64,000 bases of DNA from an uncultured Clostridia bacterium (lineage in GTDB: Bacteria; Bacillota; Clostridia; Christensenellales; Borkfalkiaceae): positions 17,718 to 81,717 of the forward strand of contig CAMWIW010000005.1 of assembly GCA_947174415.1 (NCBI GenBank). The letters run 5' to 3'. The stretch's first letter is position 1, and each line of letters starts with the position of its first letter. A program made the position numbers and the translations under genes. Shown here one piece after another: positions 25,981 to 34,021 of the stretch. A model generated the notes under the pieces. It was not told the DNA's origin and made no database searches. It saw nothing but the letters and a program-made list of their open reading frames with translations.

Positions 25981-26751
25981 TTACGATATGCAAGCCTTAA
26001 TTTGTTTTAACGCGGTTTTTTCAAGGCGCGACACCTGCGCCTGCGATATGCCTACTTCCCTTGAAATTTCGGTTTGCGTCTTACCCTCGAAGTATCTGAG
26101 GAAAAGTATTTTCTTCTCCCTTCCCTCCAAATGATTTATCGCCTCGTAAAGGGCGGCTTTTTCCGTCCAGACCTCGTCGTTGTTCTTCTCGTCGAAGATT
26201 TGGTCCATTAATAAAAGCGTATCACCCGCCTTATTGAAAACGGGTTCGTACAAAGACACGGGGTCTGAAATTGCGTCCAACGCGTACGCCACTTCCGAAA
26301 CGGCAATATTCATTTCCGACGCAATCTTGTCGTAAGTTACGTCCTCGTCGTCCACTTCGAGTTTTTCACGGACCTTTAATATTTGGTAAGCGGTATCTCT
26401 TATGGAACGGGACACCCGCAAGCTGTTGCCGTCGCGCAAGTATCTTTTGATTTCCCCTAAAATCATAGGCACGGCGTAGGTAGAAAATTTTACGCCTACC
26501 GACAAATCGAAGTTATCTATGGCTTTTATTAGCCCCACGCAGCCCGCCTGAAACACGTCGTCGGCGTTAGCCTTTTTCGCCCAGAACCGCCTTACCAAGG
26601 ACAGCACGAGGCGCATATTGCCAACAATGAATTTTTCGCGGGCGGTTTCGTCCCCCGCCTTCAATTTTATCATAAGTTCTTCCTGCTCTTTTGCGGACAG
26701 AACGGGCAGACCCGAAGTATCCACGCCGCAGATAACGACTTTTTGCAACAT
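25981..26751 (-). CDS. sigG: RNA polymerase sigma factor SigG (late forespore)
   Basis: Sigma-G drives late forespore transcription during sporulation. The diagnostic N-terminus KVVICGVDTSGLPVLS is present, followed by region 2 (NMRLVLSLVRRFW, FQAGCVGLIKAIDNFDLSVGVKFSTYAVPMILGEIKRYLRD in two parts) and region 4 with the helix-turn-helix KTQTEISREVGISQAQVSRLEK. I start at ATG 26751 (MLQKVVIC), 256 residues, because AAGGAGGAAAG precedes it; a longer frame adds 12 residues without signal. It lies 60 bases after sigE, as in other Clostridia, where it can be read from spoIIG and from its own forespore promoter (not identified here). Confidence 0.97.
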   Translation of the reverse strand: MLQKVVICGVDTSGLPVLSAKEQEELMIKLKAGDETAREKFIVGNMRLVLSLVRRFWAKKANADDVFQAGCVGLIKAIDNFDLSVGVKFSTYAVPMILGEIKRYLRDGNSLRVSRSIRDTAYQILKVREKLEVDDEDVTYDKIASEMNIAVSEVAYALDAISDPVSLYEPVFNKAGDTLLLMDQIFDEKNNDEVWTEKAALYEAINHLEGREKKILFLRYFEGKTQTEISREVGISQAQVSRLEKTALKQIKACIS

Positions 26752-26811
26752 AAAACTTTCCTCCTTTTTATGTAAAGAAAGTTGCAAAAGCCGTTAAGCC
26801 TTAAATTGCGG

Positions 26812-27510
26812 TCAATTAATCTGCCGCGATATGTCCTTTTTAAGTTTTGAAATTATTTTCTTTTCAAGTCTAGATATGTAGCTTTGGGAAATCCCGAGCT
26901 TATCCGCAACATCCTTTTGCGTCATACCCTCGCCGCCGTCCAACCCGAAACGCATTTTCATAATGCGCTGTTCGCGCGCGGAAAGCTTATCCAAAGAAGC
27001 CTTTAAAAGCTCCTTTTCGACACCGCCCTCCACGTCCGAATAAACGGCGTCGGCGTCCGTGCCCATAACGTCGGACAGAAGAAGCTCGTTGCCCTCCCAA
27101 TCGGTGTTCAAAGGTTCGTCGAAGCTCACCTCTTGTCTCAGCTTTGCCATTCTCCTGAGATACATCAATATTTCGTTTTCGATACAGCGCGAAGCGTAAG
27201 TTGCAAGCTTGATGTTCTTGTCCGATTTGAAGGAATTTATAGCCTTAATAAGCCCTATCGTGCCGACTGACACAAGGTCGTCGCCGTCCGCGCCCGTCCC
27301 CTCGAACTTTTTGGCTATGTACACAACGAGGCGCAGGTTATGCTCCACGAGCTCGGCTTTGGCCCTTTCGTCGCCGTTTTCCAACAGACTTATTCTGTCG
27401 CTCTCTTCCTCTTGCGATAAAGGCAAAGGCAACGCCTCAGTTCCGCAGATATAGTCGAGCGTGTTCCTGCCGAAAAGCGAAATTAAAAGTTGCTTGATTT
27501 TTTCAAACAT
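26812..27510 (-). CDS. sigE: pro-sigma-E, early mother-cell sigma factor
   Basis: A 232-residue sigma-70 family protein made as an inactive precursor. The pro-region (MFEKIKQLLISLFGRNTLDY) is amphipathic and membrane-associating, followed by the conserved cleavage-side sequence ICGTEALPLPLS. Region 2 (HNLRLVVYIAKKFEGTG, IGLIKAINSFKSDKNIKLATYASRCIENEILMYLRR in two parts) and region 4 (MTQKDVADKLGISQSYISRLEKK) are intact. SpoIIGA, coded just upstream and overlapping by eight bases, is the processing peptidase. GGAGGA precedes the ATG at good spacing. Confidence 0.98.
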   Translation of the reverse strand: MFEKIKQLLISLFGRNTLDYICGTEALPLPLSQEEESDRISLLENGDERAKAELVEHNLRLVVYIAKKFEGTGADGDDLVSVGTIGLIKAINSFKSDKNIKLATYASRCIENEILMYLRRMAKLRQEVSFDEPLNTDWEGNELLLSDVMGTDADAVYSDVEGGVEKELLKASLDKLSAREQRIMKMRFGLDGGEGMTQKDVADKLGISQSYISRLEKKIISKLKKDISRQIN

Positions 27511-28294
27511 ATATATCCTCCAAAAGGTCGGGGTGAAGAACCGCCGTATTGATACGCTGCGGGCTTATACCTATCTTTACCCCGTTTAAATTGTTTTTCT
27601 TTTCGCCGAAGTCAATCTCTATTTTATCCGCCGTGAAGATTTTGATTATTTTACTCCCCGCAACAGTATGTATTTTTACGCCGTCTTTTATGCGGCTTCC
27701 GTCCACTATTTTTTCGGCAATCTCTTCGGGAATAATGCTTACGGGCGCGCCGCGGCAGTAAACCTTGTTTCCGCTGTCGAAAAATCCTTTTACCTCAACG
27801 CTTTCACCGCCAAGAAACAGCCGTACCGTTACGGTATCTTTACGGCTCTTTTTGAGCCTTGCGGCAAGTTTTTTCGCACCTATTATAATAAGTAATGCGC
27901 CAAGCATGGGTATGCCTATGGGAATTTTGGAAAGAATGAACCCCTCTCCCGCGGCAAAGTCAAGCCCCGTAAGCGCGAACGCACCTATCAGCGCACCGCC
28001 TAAAAACGCAGTAAAAATAAGGAATGCGAATGAAAATTTGAGATAGCTTTTAATACCTTTGAACTTACCCGCAACAAGACAAATCAAAAATCCCGAAAGG
28101 ACTTTTACGACCGCCGACCACACCGCGCCCAATTTAAAAAGAGGAAACACGACGGCGAACGCCGCACCCAAGATTGCGGCAATAATTATCCGCCAAAATG
28201 GCGACGGGTTCTTCACGGCGGCCTTAGCCGCATACAGGAGCGTGAAGTCCATACAGAAGTTTTCAAGAACGGCAAGTTCGATATAGACCTGCAT
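27503..28294 (-). CDS. spoIIGA: SpoIIGA, pro-sigma-E processing aspartic peptidase
   Basis: A 263-residue protein with five N-terminal membrane segments (about 5-24, 33-55, 60-76, 86-110, 122-142) and a cytosolic protease domain resembling half a retroviral aspartic protease. The catalytic motif is FFDSGN with Asp173; the chain GISPQRINTAVLHPDL follows in the C-terminus. It sits in the septal membrane and is activated by the forespore signal SpoIIR (family knowledge; spoIIR is not in this window). It overlaps sigE by eight bases. There is no Shine-Dalgarno: TATAAT ends only ten bases before the ATG. Confidence 0.95.
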   Translation of the reverse strand: MQVYIELAVLENFCMDFTLLYAAKAAVKNPSPFWRIIIAAILGAAFAVVFPLFKLGAVWSAVVKVLSGFLICLVAGKFKGIKSYLKFSFAFLIFTAFLGGALIGAFALTGLDFAAGEGFILSKIPIGIPMLGALLIIIGAKKLAARLKKSRKDTVTVRLFLGGESVEVKGFFDSGNKVYCRGAPVSIIPEEIAEKIVDGSRIKDGVKIHTVAGSKIIKIFTADKIEIDFGEKKNNLNGVKIGISPQRINTAVLHPDLLEDIYV

Positions 28295-28304
28295 TGTAAA
28301 AGGA

Positions 28305-28338
28305 ATTATAGCGCTTTCAGATAGTCGAAAATAAACAA
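28305..28338 (-). promoter_or_regulatory. spoIIG-type promoter with 22-bp spacing
   Basis: Minus-strand TATAAT at 28305-28310 has no -35 at 17 bp, but TTGTTT (28333-28338) lies 22 bp upstream. The Bacillus subtilis spoIIG promoter is known for the same abnormal 22-bp spacing, rescued by Spo0A. Match here is by layout. Confidence 0.5.
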
Positions 28339-28359
28339 AAACCGTCGCAACTTGTCGAA
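28322..28359. promoter_or_regulatory. three Spo0A-box-like sites upstream of spoIIGA
   Basis: TAGTCGAA (28322-28329), CCGTCGCA (28342-28349) and TTGTCGAA (28352-28359) match or nearly match the Spo0A box (TGNCGAA core). Their starts are 20 and 10 bp apart, on the same helix face, and they straddle the -35 region. This is the expected control for spoIIG. Confidence 0.6.
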
Positions 28360-28490
28360 TAATGTCAACTGAAAAACGGGCTAAAATTAAAAGCCCACCG
28401 TCTTCTTAATAGAAAACAGCGAGCTATATTTGAAACTACAAATTAAAATTTATCTTTATAACTAACAGGCGATGTTTTTATAACGTCAAA

Positions 28491-29066
28491 TCATGCCCCC
28501 ACTGCCTGCATAAACGTTTCCGCCTCTCCGTGAACGTTGGCGTTTTTTGTCGCTTCGATATAATACCACACATACTCGAGACCATGAATAATGATTGGGA
28601 GTCTTTTGCCGAATTTACTTTGTACAAAGTCCTCTTGTTGCAAGCACTTTGCCACTTTGGATACAAGTGTCAATAGCTCATATTGCCCTACCGGACCTTT
28701 ACCTATGTAACGCATGTATTTGTCATAACAATTTTCATCTTCCTCGCCTATGTTTGTAATGCCGTTTTCTTTATACCAATCAAACAGCATATCGGTCAAT
28801 TCGTTAGGCTTGTCAGGGTCGATAATCATAGTTTCGTCTTGACGCCAAAAAGCGTAGTTCCAACGTTCCTCGTCAAATTGACCTGCGCCACTGCAATCGT
28901 CCTCGGTGTTATAACTAATAGCAAATAACGACACGTTGCTATAACCATTGTATTTGAACGCTTCGTTGGAATACACAAAAAAAGATATTGCATAAATGCC
29001 GTCTTCGCGCCAAGTGTCCATAACCGATTTAATTTTAAGGTAAAGTTTTGCTTCAAATTTCGTCAT
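28491..29066 (-). CDS. DUF4303-like hypothetical protein
   Basis: A 191-residue soluble protein without membrane segments. The order of features (early segment IYAISFFVYSNEAF, then SLFAISYNTEDD, then EERWNYAFW, a mid helix LTDMLFDWYKENGI and late helix AKCLQQEDFV followed by LPIIIHGLEYVWYYIEATKNAN) recalls the DUF4303 / SMI1-type small proteins sometimes acting as immunity factors, but no toxin gene is nearby. GGAGGG precedes the ATG. It interrupts an otherwise housekeeping and sporulation neighbourhood and has ~200 bases of apparently empty DNA on its 3' side, so it may be a recent insertion. Confidence 0.7.
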   Translation of the reverse strand: MTKFEAKLYLKIKSVMDTWREDGIYAISFFVYSNEAFKYNGYSNVSLFAISYNTEDDCSGAGQFDEERWNYAFWRQDETMIIDPDKPNELTDMLFDWYKENGITNIGEEDENCYDKYMRYIGKGPVGQYELLTLVSKVAKCLQQEDFVQSKFGKRLPIIIHGLEYVWYYIEATKNANVHGEAETFMQAVGA

Positions 29067-29096
29067 ATTGTCAATCCCTCCAAATTCCTGTTTTTA

Positions 29097-30038
29097 TTAC
29101 AACGTTATCCCGTTTAAAATTTCTTCTACCTCTTCGCAACTTTGGCATTTAAACAGCCTTGCCCGCAGCTCTGCGGCATTCGGCATGCCTTTTAAATAGA
29201 AGCCAATCATCTTGCGCATATACACTAAGGCGAACTTTTCGCCGTATAAATCGCGTGTTTTTTGCAATTGCCCCCGTACTATGCCCTTTTTATCGATATT
29301 TTCAAGGCCCGTAATCTCCGCAAAAATCCACGGTCTGTACATAGCCCCACGCGCAACCATTACGCCGTCCGCACCCGTCCTTTCATACAGTTCTTCTGCG
29401 TCTTTTTTACAAAAAATACCGCCGTTTGCTATTACGGGGATATTTACGGCGCTTTTTGCCGCCGCAATTTCGGCAAAATTCACCTCTCCCGCGTAAATTT
29501 TATCGCGCGTTCTGCCGTGTACGGTTATCATATCCGCGCCCGCGTCCTCGCACAATTTCGCGAATTGCCCCCCACATATACTCGAATTATCAAGCCCTAT
29601 GCGGAATTTTACCGAAATACTTTTACCGCTTTTCTTGCATTCTTCAATAATTTTTGCGGCAAGCGGAAAATCGTTTAAAAGCGCGCTCCCCTCGCCGTTT
29701 TTATAAATTTTAGGCACAGGACAGCCCATATTTATATCGATTAAATCGAACGGCGCAAGCGCCTCGCTTTCGCACGCTTTGCGCATATAATACGGGTCAT
29801 TTCCGAATATCTGACAAGCCTTGATACCACCGTAATTTTCCGAAACGGACAAAAGCTCTTTCGTCTTTTCACTGCCGAAGCAAAGCCCCTTTGCGCTCAC
29901 CATTTCGGTAAATGTAAGCCCAGCGCCAAGCTCAAAGCACATATCGCGGAAGGGCGAATTAGTGTACCCTGCAAGCGGCGCAAGAAAGACGTTATTTTCA
30001 GTATGTAATTCCCCGATTTTAATCTTTTTTAACTGCAT
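29097..30038 (-). CDS. dusB: tRNA-dihydrouridine synthase (DusB-type)
   Basis: A 313-residue FMN enzyme reducing uridines in the tRNA D-loop. The TIM barrel shows FLAPLAGYTNSPFRDMC at 18-34, DLIDINMGCPVPKI with the catalytic Cys near residue 105, ITVHGRTRDKIYAG, VIANGGIF and VMVARGAMYRPWIF (phosphate-binding). The C-terminal helical domain ends normally. It starts 20 bases inside the end of mazG, with no independent ribosome site, so it depends on mazG translation. Confidence 0.95.
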   Translation of the reverse strand: MQLKKIKIGELHTENNVFLAPLAGYTNSPFRDMCFELGAGLTFTEMVSAKGLCFGSEKTKELLSVSENYGGIKACQIFGNDPYYMRKACESEALAPFDLIDINMGCPVPKIYKNGEGSALLNDFPLAAKIIEECKKSGKSISVKFRIGLDNSSICGGQFAKLCEDAGADMITVHGRTRDKIYAGEVNFAEIAAAKSAVNIPVIANGGIFCKKDAEELYERTGADGVMVARGAMYRPWIFAEITGLENIDKKGIVRGQLQKTRDLYGEKFALVYMRKMIGFYLKGMPNAAELRARLFKCQSCEEVEEILNGITL

Positions 30039-31434
30039 CTTTCGCCAAAGCCCAATAATAGTCCCAACGCGAGGGGTCTAATTCTTCTATTTTTTCGCCG
30101 TTTTCCGTCGCTATTTTTTCAAACTTCACAAACCTTTCAGTAAACTTTTCAACCGCCGCGTGAAGCGCAAGCTCGCAATCCACGCCCGCAAGGCGGCACG
30201 TGTTTACAGCGGAATAAAGCACGTCTCCCGCCTCGTCAAAAATTTCGTCCTTATCCCCGTTTATGCAGGCGGCAAGAAGCTCGCCCACCTCTTCTTCGAG
30301 CTTTTCGGAAGCCGACACGGGTGAAAGAAAGTCCATTCCGCACTTTGCGGAACGCTTGCCCACCTTTTGCGCGCGCATGCACGCAGGCATATTTTTAGGC
30401 ACGGCAAGCACGGTATCCGAATACGTCGTCTGCCCCTTTTCTTCGCGCTTATTCTTGTCCCAAACGCCCAAAGCCTCGCTTTCGGAGGCAGCCTTGTCCC
30501 CGCCGAAAATGTGCGAATGTCGGAATATAAGTTTTTTTACGAGCCTCGTCAAAGCGTCGCCGCTCGTATACTCGCCCTTTTCCTCCTCCATTACTGCGTG
30601 AAAAGCCGCCTGCAAAAGAACGTCGCCCGTTTCCTCTTCCATACCGTCGGCGTCGCCGCGCTCGATTGCATCAACAAGCTCGTACGCCTCTTCGATCATA
30701 TTGCCCTTAATGCTTTCCGAGGTCTGCGCTCTGTCCCAAGGACAACCGCCGGGGGCACGAAGAAGCTTTATCATTTGCTCTAAGTCGGCAAAGTCGTACC
30801 GTTCTTTTTTGAGAAATTCCCCCTCTTGCACGGCAACGGCGCAAGTGCCGTCGTAAGATTTCTGTCTATCTATTTCGTAAATTTTAATCTTTTTAACGCT
30901 TTCCCCGCGCAGAAAATAGCAAGTGCTTTCTTCTCCGAAGATATATGAAAGCTTCTCTTTCACGCAGCCCGCGACGTATTCGCAGTCTATATCGTAGACC
31001 GCTGACGCACGGCAGCTCTTCAAATTTTCGACCGCATACGCCGAAACGCAAGTAACCTCACCGACCGAAAGCCGTGAGGTATTATAGGCGTGCGAAGCTT
31101 TGGAAACGCTCTCTAAAACCTCGCAATCCTTATGCTTATTCAAAATAATTTTGCACGCTTCGTCCTCACAAACCGCTCCGTCCACGCAATAACAGACGTC
31201 GCTCGTCTTAGCCGCGTCCAAAACGGCGGCGGCTAAATTTCTGTTGAGTGTGTCGAAGTTTCGACTTCGTTTGAAGATTTCGTCGAGCGTGTGGACCTCG
31301 TACCCAGCCAGACTGCCAAAACTTTCCGTGTCAGCCGTTCGCACAAGAATTTCGGTTGCATTGTCAAGAGCCTCCTTTGCTCTCAGCGTTATATCGCCTT
31401 TGCGTATACCCAAGCCTATCAGAGTTACTTTCAT
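30019..31434 (-). CDS. mazG: MazG nucleotide pyrophosphohydrolase with N-terminal methylase-like domain (YabN-type)
   Basis: A 471-residue fusion. Residues 1-~215 form a degenerate tetrapyrrole-methylase-like domain (VTLIGLGIRKGDITLRAKEAL). From ~225 the MazG domain begins with LEQMIKLLRAPGGCPWDRAQT and has two EExxE...ExxD metal sites: EEAYELVDAIERGD / EEETGDVLLQ, and EEEVGELLAACING / DEAGDVLYSA. MazG hydrolyses NTPs, dNTPs and in some bacteria (p)ppGpp. YabN-type fusions are usual in sporulating Firmicutes and sit beside spoVB and spoVT as here. AAGGA precedes the ATG; the first 71 bases overlap the end of spoVB. Confidence 0.95.
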   Translation of the reverse strand: MKVTLIGLGIRKGDITLRAKEALDNATEILVRTADTESFGSLAGYEVHTLDEIFKRSRNFDTLNRNLAAAVLDAAKTSDVCYCVDGAVCEDEACKIILNKHKDCEVLESVSKASHAYNTSRLSVGEVTCVSAYAVENLKSCRASAVYDIDCEYVAGCVKEKLSYIFGEESTCYFLRGESVKKIKIYEIDRQKSYDGTCAVAVQEGEFLKKERYDFADLEQMIKLLRAPGGCPWDRAQTSESIKGNMIEEAYELVDAIERGDADGMEEETGDVLLQAAFHAVMEEEKGEYTSGDALTRLVKKLIFRHSHIFGGDKAASESEALGVWDKNKREEKGQTTYSDTVLAVPKNMPACMRAQKVGKRSAKCGMDFLSPVSASEKLEEEVGELLAACINGDKDEIFDEAGDVLYSAVNTCRLAGVDCELALHAAVEKFTERFVKFEKIATENGEKIEELDPSRWDYYWALAKDAVKKD

Positions 31435-32764
31435 TTTTATTTCCTTTTTTGCCGCTTTTTACTCTTATAATATACCAGAAATTCATCAAAGTGGCAAGGA
31501 AATTCGCGCAGTTTGCCGCCCAAGCCGCGCCAACGATAGACATTGAAGTTAAACCGATCAGAGCCGCCGTAAGCCCAACCCTTATTATTGCGGTAGTCCA
31601 TTGTGTAACGGTACTTTTTACGGGACTTCCAAGAGCCGTAAGGCACGCCGAAGAAGTCTGCACCAAAGACTGCGTTACGGACGATACGGCAAGTATTTTT
31701 ATGAGGTTAATTAAAAGGGCTTTTTCCTCTCCCTCCAAAGAGCCGAATATGAGGCTTGTTGCAAGCGGAGCTAACAAATAGAGCCCCACCGCCGCGGGCA
31801 AAGATACGGCAAAGGTAATCAAAATCGATTTGTAAGCCTTCTTCTTCGCGCCCGCAATATCACCGCTTTCGGCAAGGGGTGAAATTTGCGGAATACTCGA
31901 AGCCGCCAAACCGTAGCACACCGACACGGGCAGGTTGATAATGGTTATCGCACAGCCCGAAAATATACCGTAAAGGGCAGTGGCGTTTTCAGTCATACCC
32001 CTAAGAAGGCGAACCGCAACTATACTTTCCAAAAGCTGGGATACGGGCAGCGCGATTGCCGTCAAAGTCAAAGGCACTGTAAAGCGCAGAATATTTTTAA
32101 CGGGCACTGATGGAAGAGCATAAAGGGGTTTCTTGCCGCGGCCTTTAAAGTACCATATGGCGGCAATTCCCGTTGACATAATTTCACTTATAGTAACGGC
32201 AAGCAAGGTAGATGCAACCGCAAGGGGCAGATTATCCCTGAAAAGATACGAAAGAGCTACCCCGAACGCAACCTTAATTACCTGTTCTAAAATTTCAGTC
32301 GTTGCAGTGGGCAGCATATTCCCGCGCCCCTGAAAGTATCCGCGCACTACCGATAAAAGGGATACGAAGAAAACCGAAGGGCACAACAGCTTACAGCAAA
32401 GAGAAATCGAAGGCTCACCCTGAATAGCTGCAAGCGGTTCGGACAGAATGAACATTATCAACGTGCCGATAAGTCCCACTGCGCTGTACAGTCTGAACGC
32501 CTGTCTTTCAGCGCCGAAGCCCTTGCCCGACGATATAAGGCGGGAAATGCCCGTGGGTATACCCGACGCAGAAACGGTTAAAAGTATGCAGTAAAGAGGA
32601 TACACCATTTGGTATATCCCCATTCCCTCGCCGCCTAAAATGCCGGTGAGAGGTATGCGGTATATCGCTCCCAGAATTTTGGAAACGAACCCGCCGATAG
32701 ATATTATTGCCGCCCCCGCAAGAAACGACTGCCCGCCTCCGCGTTTTTTCTGATTTTCAGTCAT
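31364..32764 (-). CDS. spoVB: SpoVB/MurJ-type lipid flippase (MATE/MOP superfamily)
   Basis: A 466-residue, ~13-14 helix membrane protein of the polysaccharide/oligosaccharide-lipid exporter family. The N-terminus FLAGAAIISIGGFVSKILGAIYRIPLTGILGGEGMGIY is the SpoVB signature (residues ~14-50), and LPVSVCYGLAASSIPQIS is a conserved later helix. SpoVB is needed for spore cortex synthesis, probably flipping lipid II. Its ATG follows the spoVT stop immediately (TAAATG). The last ~25 residues, polar, overlap mazG by 71 bases in another frame, an unusually long overlap. Confidence 0.9.
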   Translation of the reverse strand: MTENQKKRGGGQSFLAGAAIISIGGFVSKILGAIYRIPLTGILGGEGMGIYQMVYPLYCILLTVSASGIPTGISRLISSGKGFGAERQAFRLYSAVGLIGTLIMFILSEPLAAIQGEPSISLCCKLLCPSVFFVSLLSVVRGYFQGRGNMLPTATTEILEQVIKVAFGVALSYLFRDNLPLAVASTLLAVTISEIMSTGIAAIWYFKGRGKKPLYALPSVPVKNILRFTVPLTLTAIALPVSQLLESIVAVRLLRGMTENATALYGIFSGCAITIINLPVSVCYGLAASSIPQISPLAESGDIAGAKKKAYKSILITFAVSLPAAVGLYLLAPLATSLIFGSLEGEEKALLINLIKILAVSSVTQSLVQTSSACLTALGSPVKSTVTQWTTAIIRVGLTAALIGLTSMSIVGAAWAANCANFLATLMNFWYIIRVKSGKKGNKNESNSDRLGYTQRRYNAESKGGS

Positions 32765-33310
32765 TTACTCGAACTGACCTGCTAAAATGTTTGCCGAAAG
32801 CTGCGCCAACTTGCAAGCAGCAGGCTCGATTTTTGCGCCGCGCTCGCAGGAAACCAAAGCAACCGCACCGAGGCAGTCGCCGTTGCAAACTATGGGGACT
32901 ATTACTTGCGCGGTAACTTCGCTTTGCTGATTTGCGCATATGGGCACTACGTCTCCGCCGTCCGCCGAGCTTGCAATATAGCTCTTCCTCTCGCGCATAA
33001 TCTTTTCCATATTATTAGAAAGGTTCTTGCCGTCAAACTCGCGCTGACCGCGTCCCGAAGCGTGCAAAACGCCGTCCGTATCGCAGATTACCGCGATATG
33101 ACCGGATAAATCGGATAAGGATTTTGCCGTACCTTCGGAAAACTTTTCCAAAGAGGCTATGGGCGAATACTTTTTCAGCATAAGCTCGTCCCTGTCTGTA
33201 AATATTTCCAACGGGTCGCCCGACTTTAAGCGTAGCGTGCTGCGTATTTCCTTGGGGATAACAACTCTGCCCAACTCGTCTATTCTTCTTACAATTCCTG
33301 TAGCTTTCAT
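32765..33310 (-). CDS. spoVT: SpoVT, AbrB-type forespore transcription regulator
   Basis: A 181-residue regulator of late forespore genes. The N-terminal swapped-hairpin AbrB domain is MKATGIVRRIDELGRVVIPKEIR then LRLKSGDPLEIFTDRDELMLKKY (1-~50), followed by a GAF-like domain of about 120 residues (SDLSGHIAVICDTDGVL ... LGAVALVSCE). I start at ATG 33310, which has TAGGAG four bases upstream; a longer frame adds 22 non-homologous residues. A sigma-G-like promoter precedes it, as expected from Bacillus. Confidence 0.96.
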   Translation of the reverse strand: MKATGIVRRIDELGRVVIPKEIRSTLRLKSGDPLEIFTDRDELMLKKYSPIASLEKFSEGTAKSLSDLSGHIAVICDTDGVLHASGRGQREFDGKNLSNNMEKIMRERKSYIASSADGGDVVPICANQQSEVTAQVIVPIVCNGDCLGAVALVSCERGAKIEPAACKLAQLSANILAGQFE

Positions 33311-33345
33311 AAAACTCCTATTTAAGGCAAAAACTGCCGTAACAA

Positions 33346-33374
33346 GAGTATGTGAAAGACTTGAAAATATATAC
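33346..33374 (-). promoter_or_regulatory. candidate sigma-G promoter of spoVT
   Basis: Minus-strand GTATA (33370-33374, fits GHATR), 17 bp and CATACTC (33346-33352, one mismatch to CATNHTA). Bacillus spoVT is sigma-G dependent; sigG is coded in the same window. Confidence 0.5.
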
Positions 33375-33408
33375 AAAGTCCGCCGAGCGGGAACGCTCGG
33401 CGGACTTT
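33375..33408. terminator. hairpin between coat gene and spoVT
   Basis: A perfect 15-bp stem (33375-33389 with 33394-33408, loop GGAA) following the CotF-like gene on the minus strand. Its end overlaps the -35 of the sigma-G-like spoVT promoter. Confidence 0.75.
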
Positions 33409-33445
33409 AATCGATAAAAATTTTCAAATACAACGCAACTGCCGC

Positions 33446-33742
33446 TTAGCAGTTTGCTTTCAAACTGTTTTTTTGTTTTTTGAACGTGTCCGTAGCCTCG
33501 TCAATTAAGGTCTTGTTGGCGGGCTTGGGTTCATAATAACCGCGGGTATTCATCTGTGTAAAAACGAGAAATTGGTTTTCGGCAACGCCCAAAAGATTAG
33601 TGGAAAAGTTCTTTCTTACAGCCTTTGTACTGCCCTCGTAAAGTGCGGTAGCGTAAAGCGCCATAAGCTGTTTTTCGCTCTCTAATATATCCTGTAAAGA
33701 ATCCCTCTCGTTAAGAGTTACGTCGCTTTTCGTAAGTTTCAT
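33446..33742 (-). CDS. CotF-like spore coat protein
   Basis: A 98-residue helical protein of the Coat_F / ferritin-like type: LNERDSLQDILESEKQLMALYATALYEGSTKAVRKNF forms a long helix hairpin, followed by NQFLVFTQMNTRGYYEPKPA, the family's conserved C-terminal QMxxRGYY element. AGGAGG stands six bases before ATG 33742; a longer frame of 42 residues upstream overlaps the preceding gene and is rejected. Paired with the 62-residue helical protein directly upstream, two bases apart. Likely mother-cell expressed. Confidence 0.88.
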   Translation of the reverse strand: MKLTKSDVTLNERDSLQDILESEKQLMALYATALYEGSTKAVRKNFSTNLLGVAENQFLVFTQMNTRGYYEPKPANKTLIDEATDTFKKQKNSLKANC

Positions 33743-33744
33743 AT

Positions 33745-33933
33745 TCAGCCTCCTATAATTTTTAAAAGCGCGTTGTAGCGCAATTCGTGGTCGTCGGCTA
33801 TTTTTGTCATACAGTCGGCAAGCTCCACGTCCGTAAGGGTCTTTGAATAAGCCCTTGCCTTTTTGCAAACAAGTCCCTCCGCGGTGAGCGCGTCGGAGAT
33901 TAATTGAAGTTCCTTAGCAGTAAGTTCTTGCAT
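33745..33933 (-). CDS. small ferritin-like spore coat partner protein
   Basis: A 62-residue protein that is one helical hairpin: LTAKELQLISDALTAEGLVCKKARAYSKTL and DVELADCMTKIADDHELRYNALLKII. Such short partners regularly precede CotF-like genes in Clostridia and are annotated as coat or ferritin-like proteins; no metal site is complete here. I use ATG 33933 with GGAGG nine bases upstream. Two bases separate it from the CotF-like gene, so they form one transcription unit. Confidence 0.8.
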   Translation of the reverse strand: MQELTAKELQLISDALTAEGLVCKKARAYSKTLTDVELADCMTKIADDHELRYNALLKIIGG

Positions 33934-33985
33934 ATAAAAATACCTCCGCATAAGTTTTTGCCATTGTAACCGAATTTTAAACGGA

Positions 33986-34012
33986 AACGCCGCGGCAACT
34001 TGCCGCGGCGTT
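33986..34012. terminator. palindromic hairpin after HEAT-like gene
   Basis: AACGCCGCGGCAA and TTGCCGCGGCGTT are perfect 13-bp arms around one C. It directly follows the stop of the gene at 34022 on the minus strand; the downstream run is A/T mixed rather than T-only. Confidence 0.7.
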
Positions 34013-34021
34013 AAATTAATT

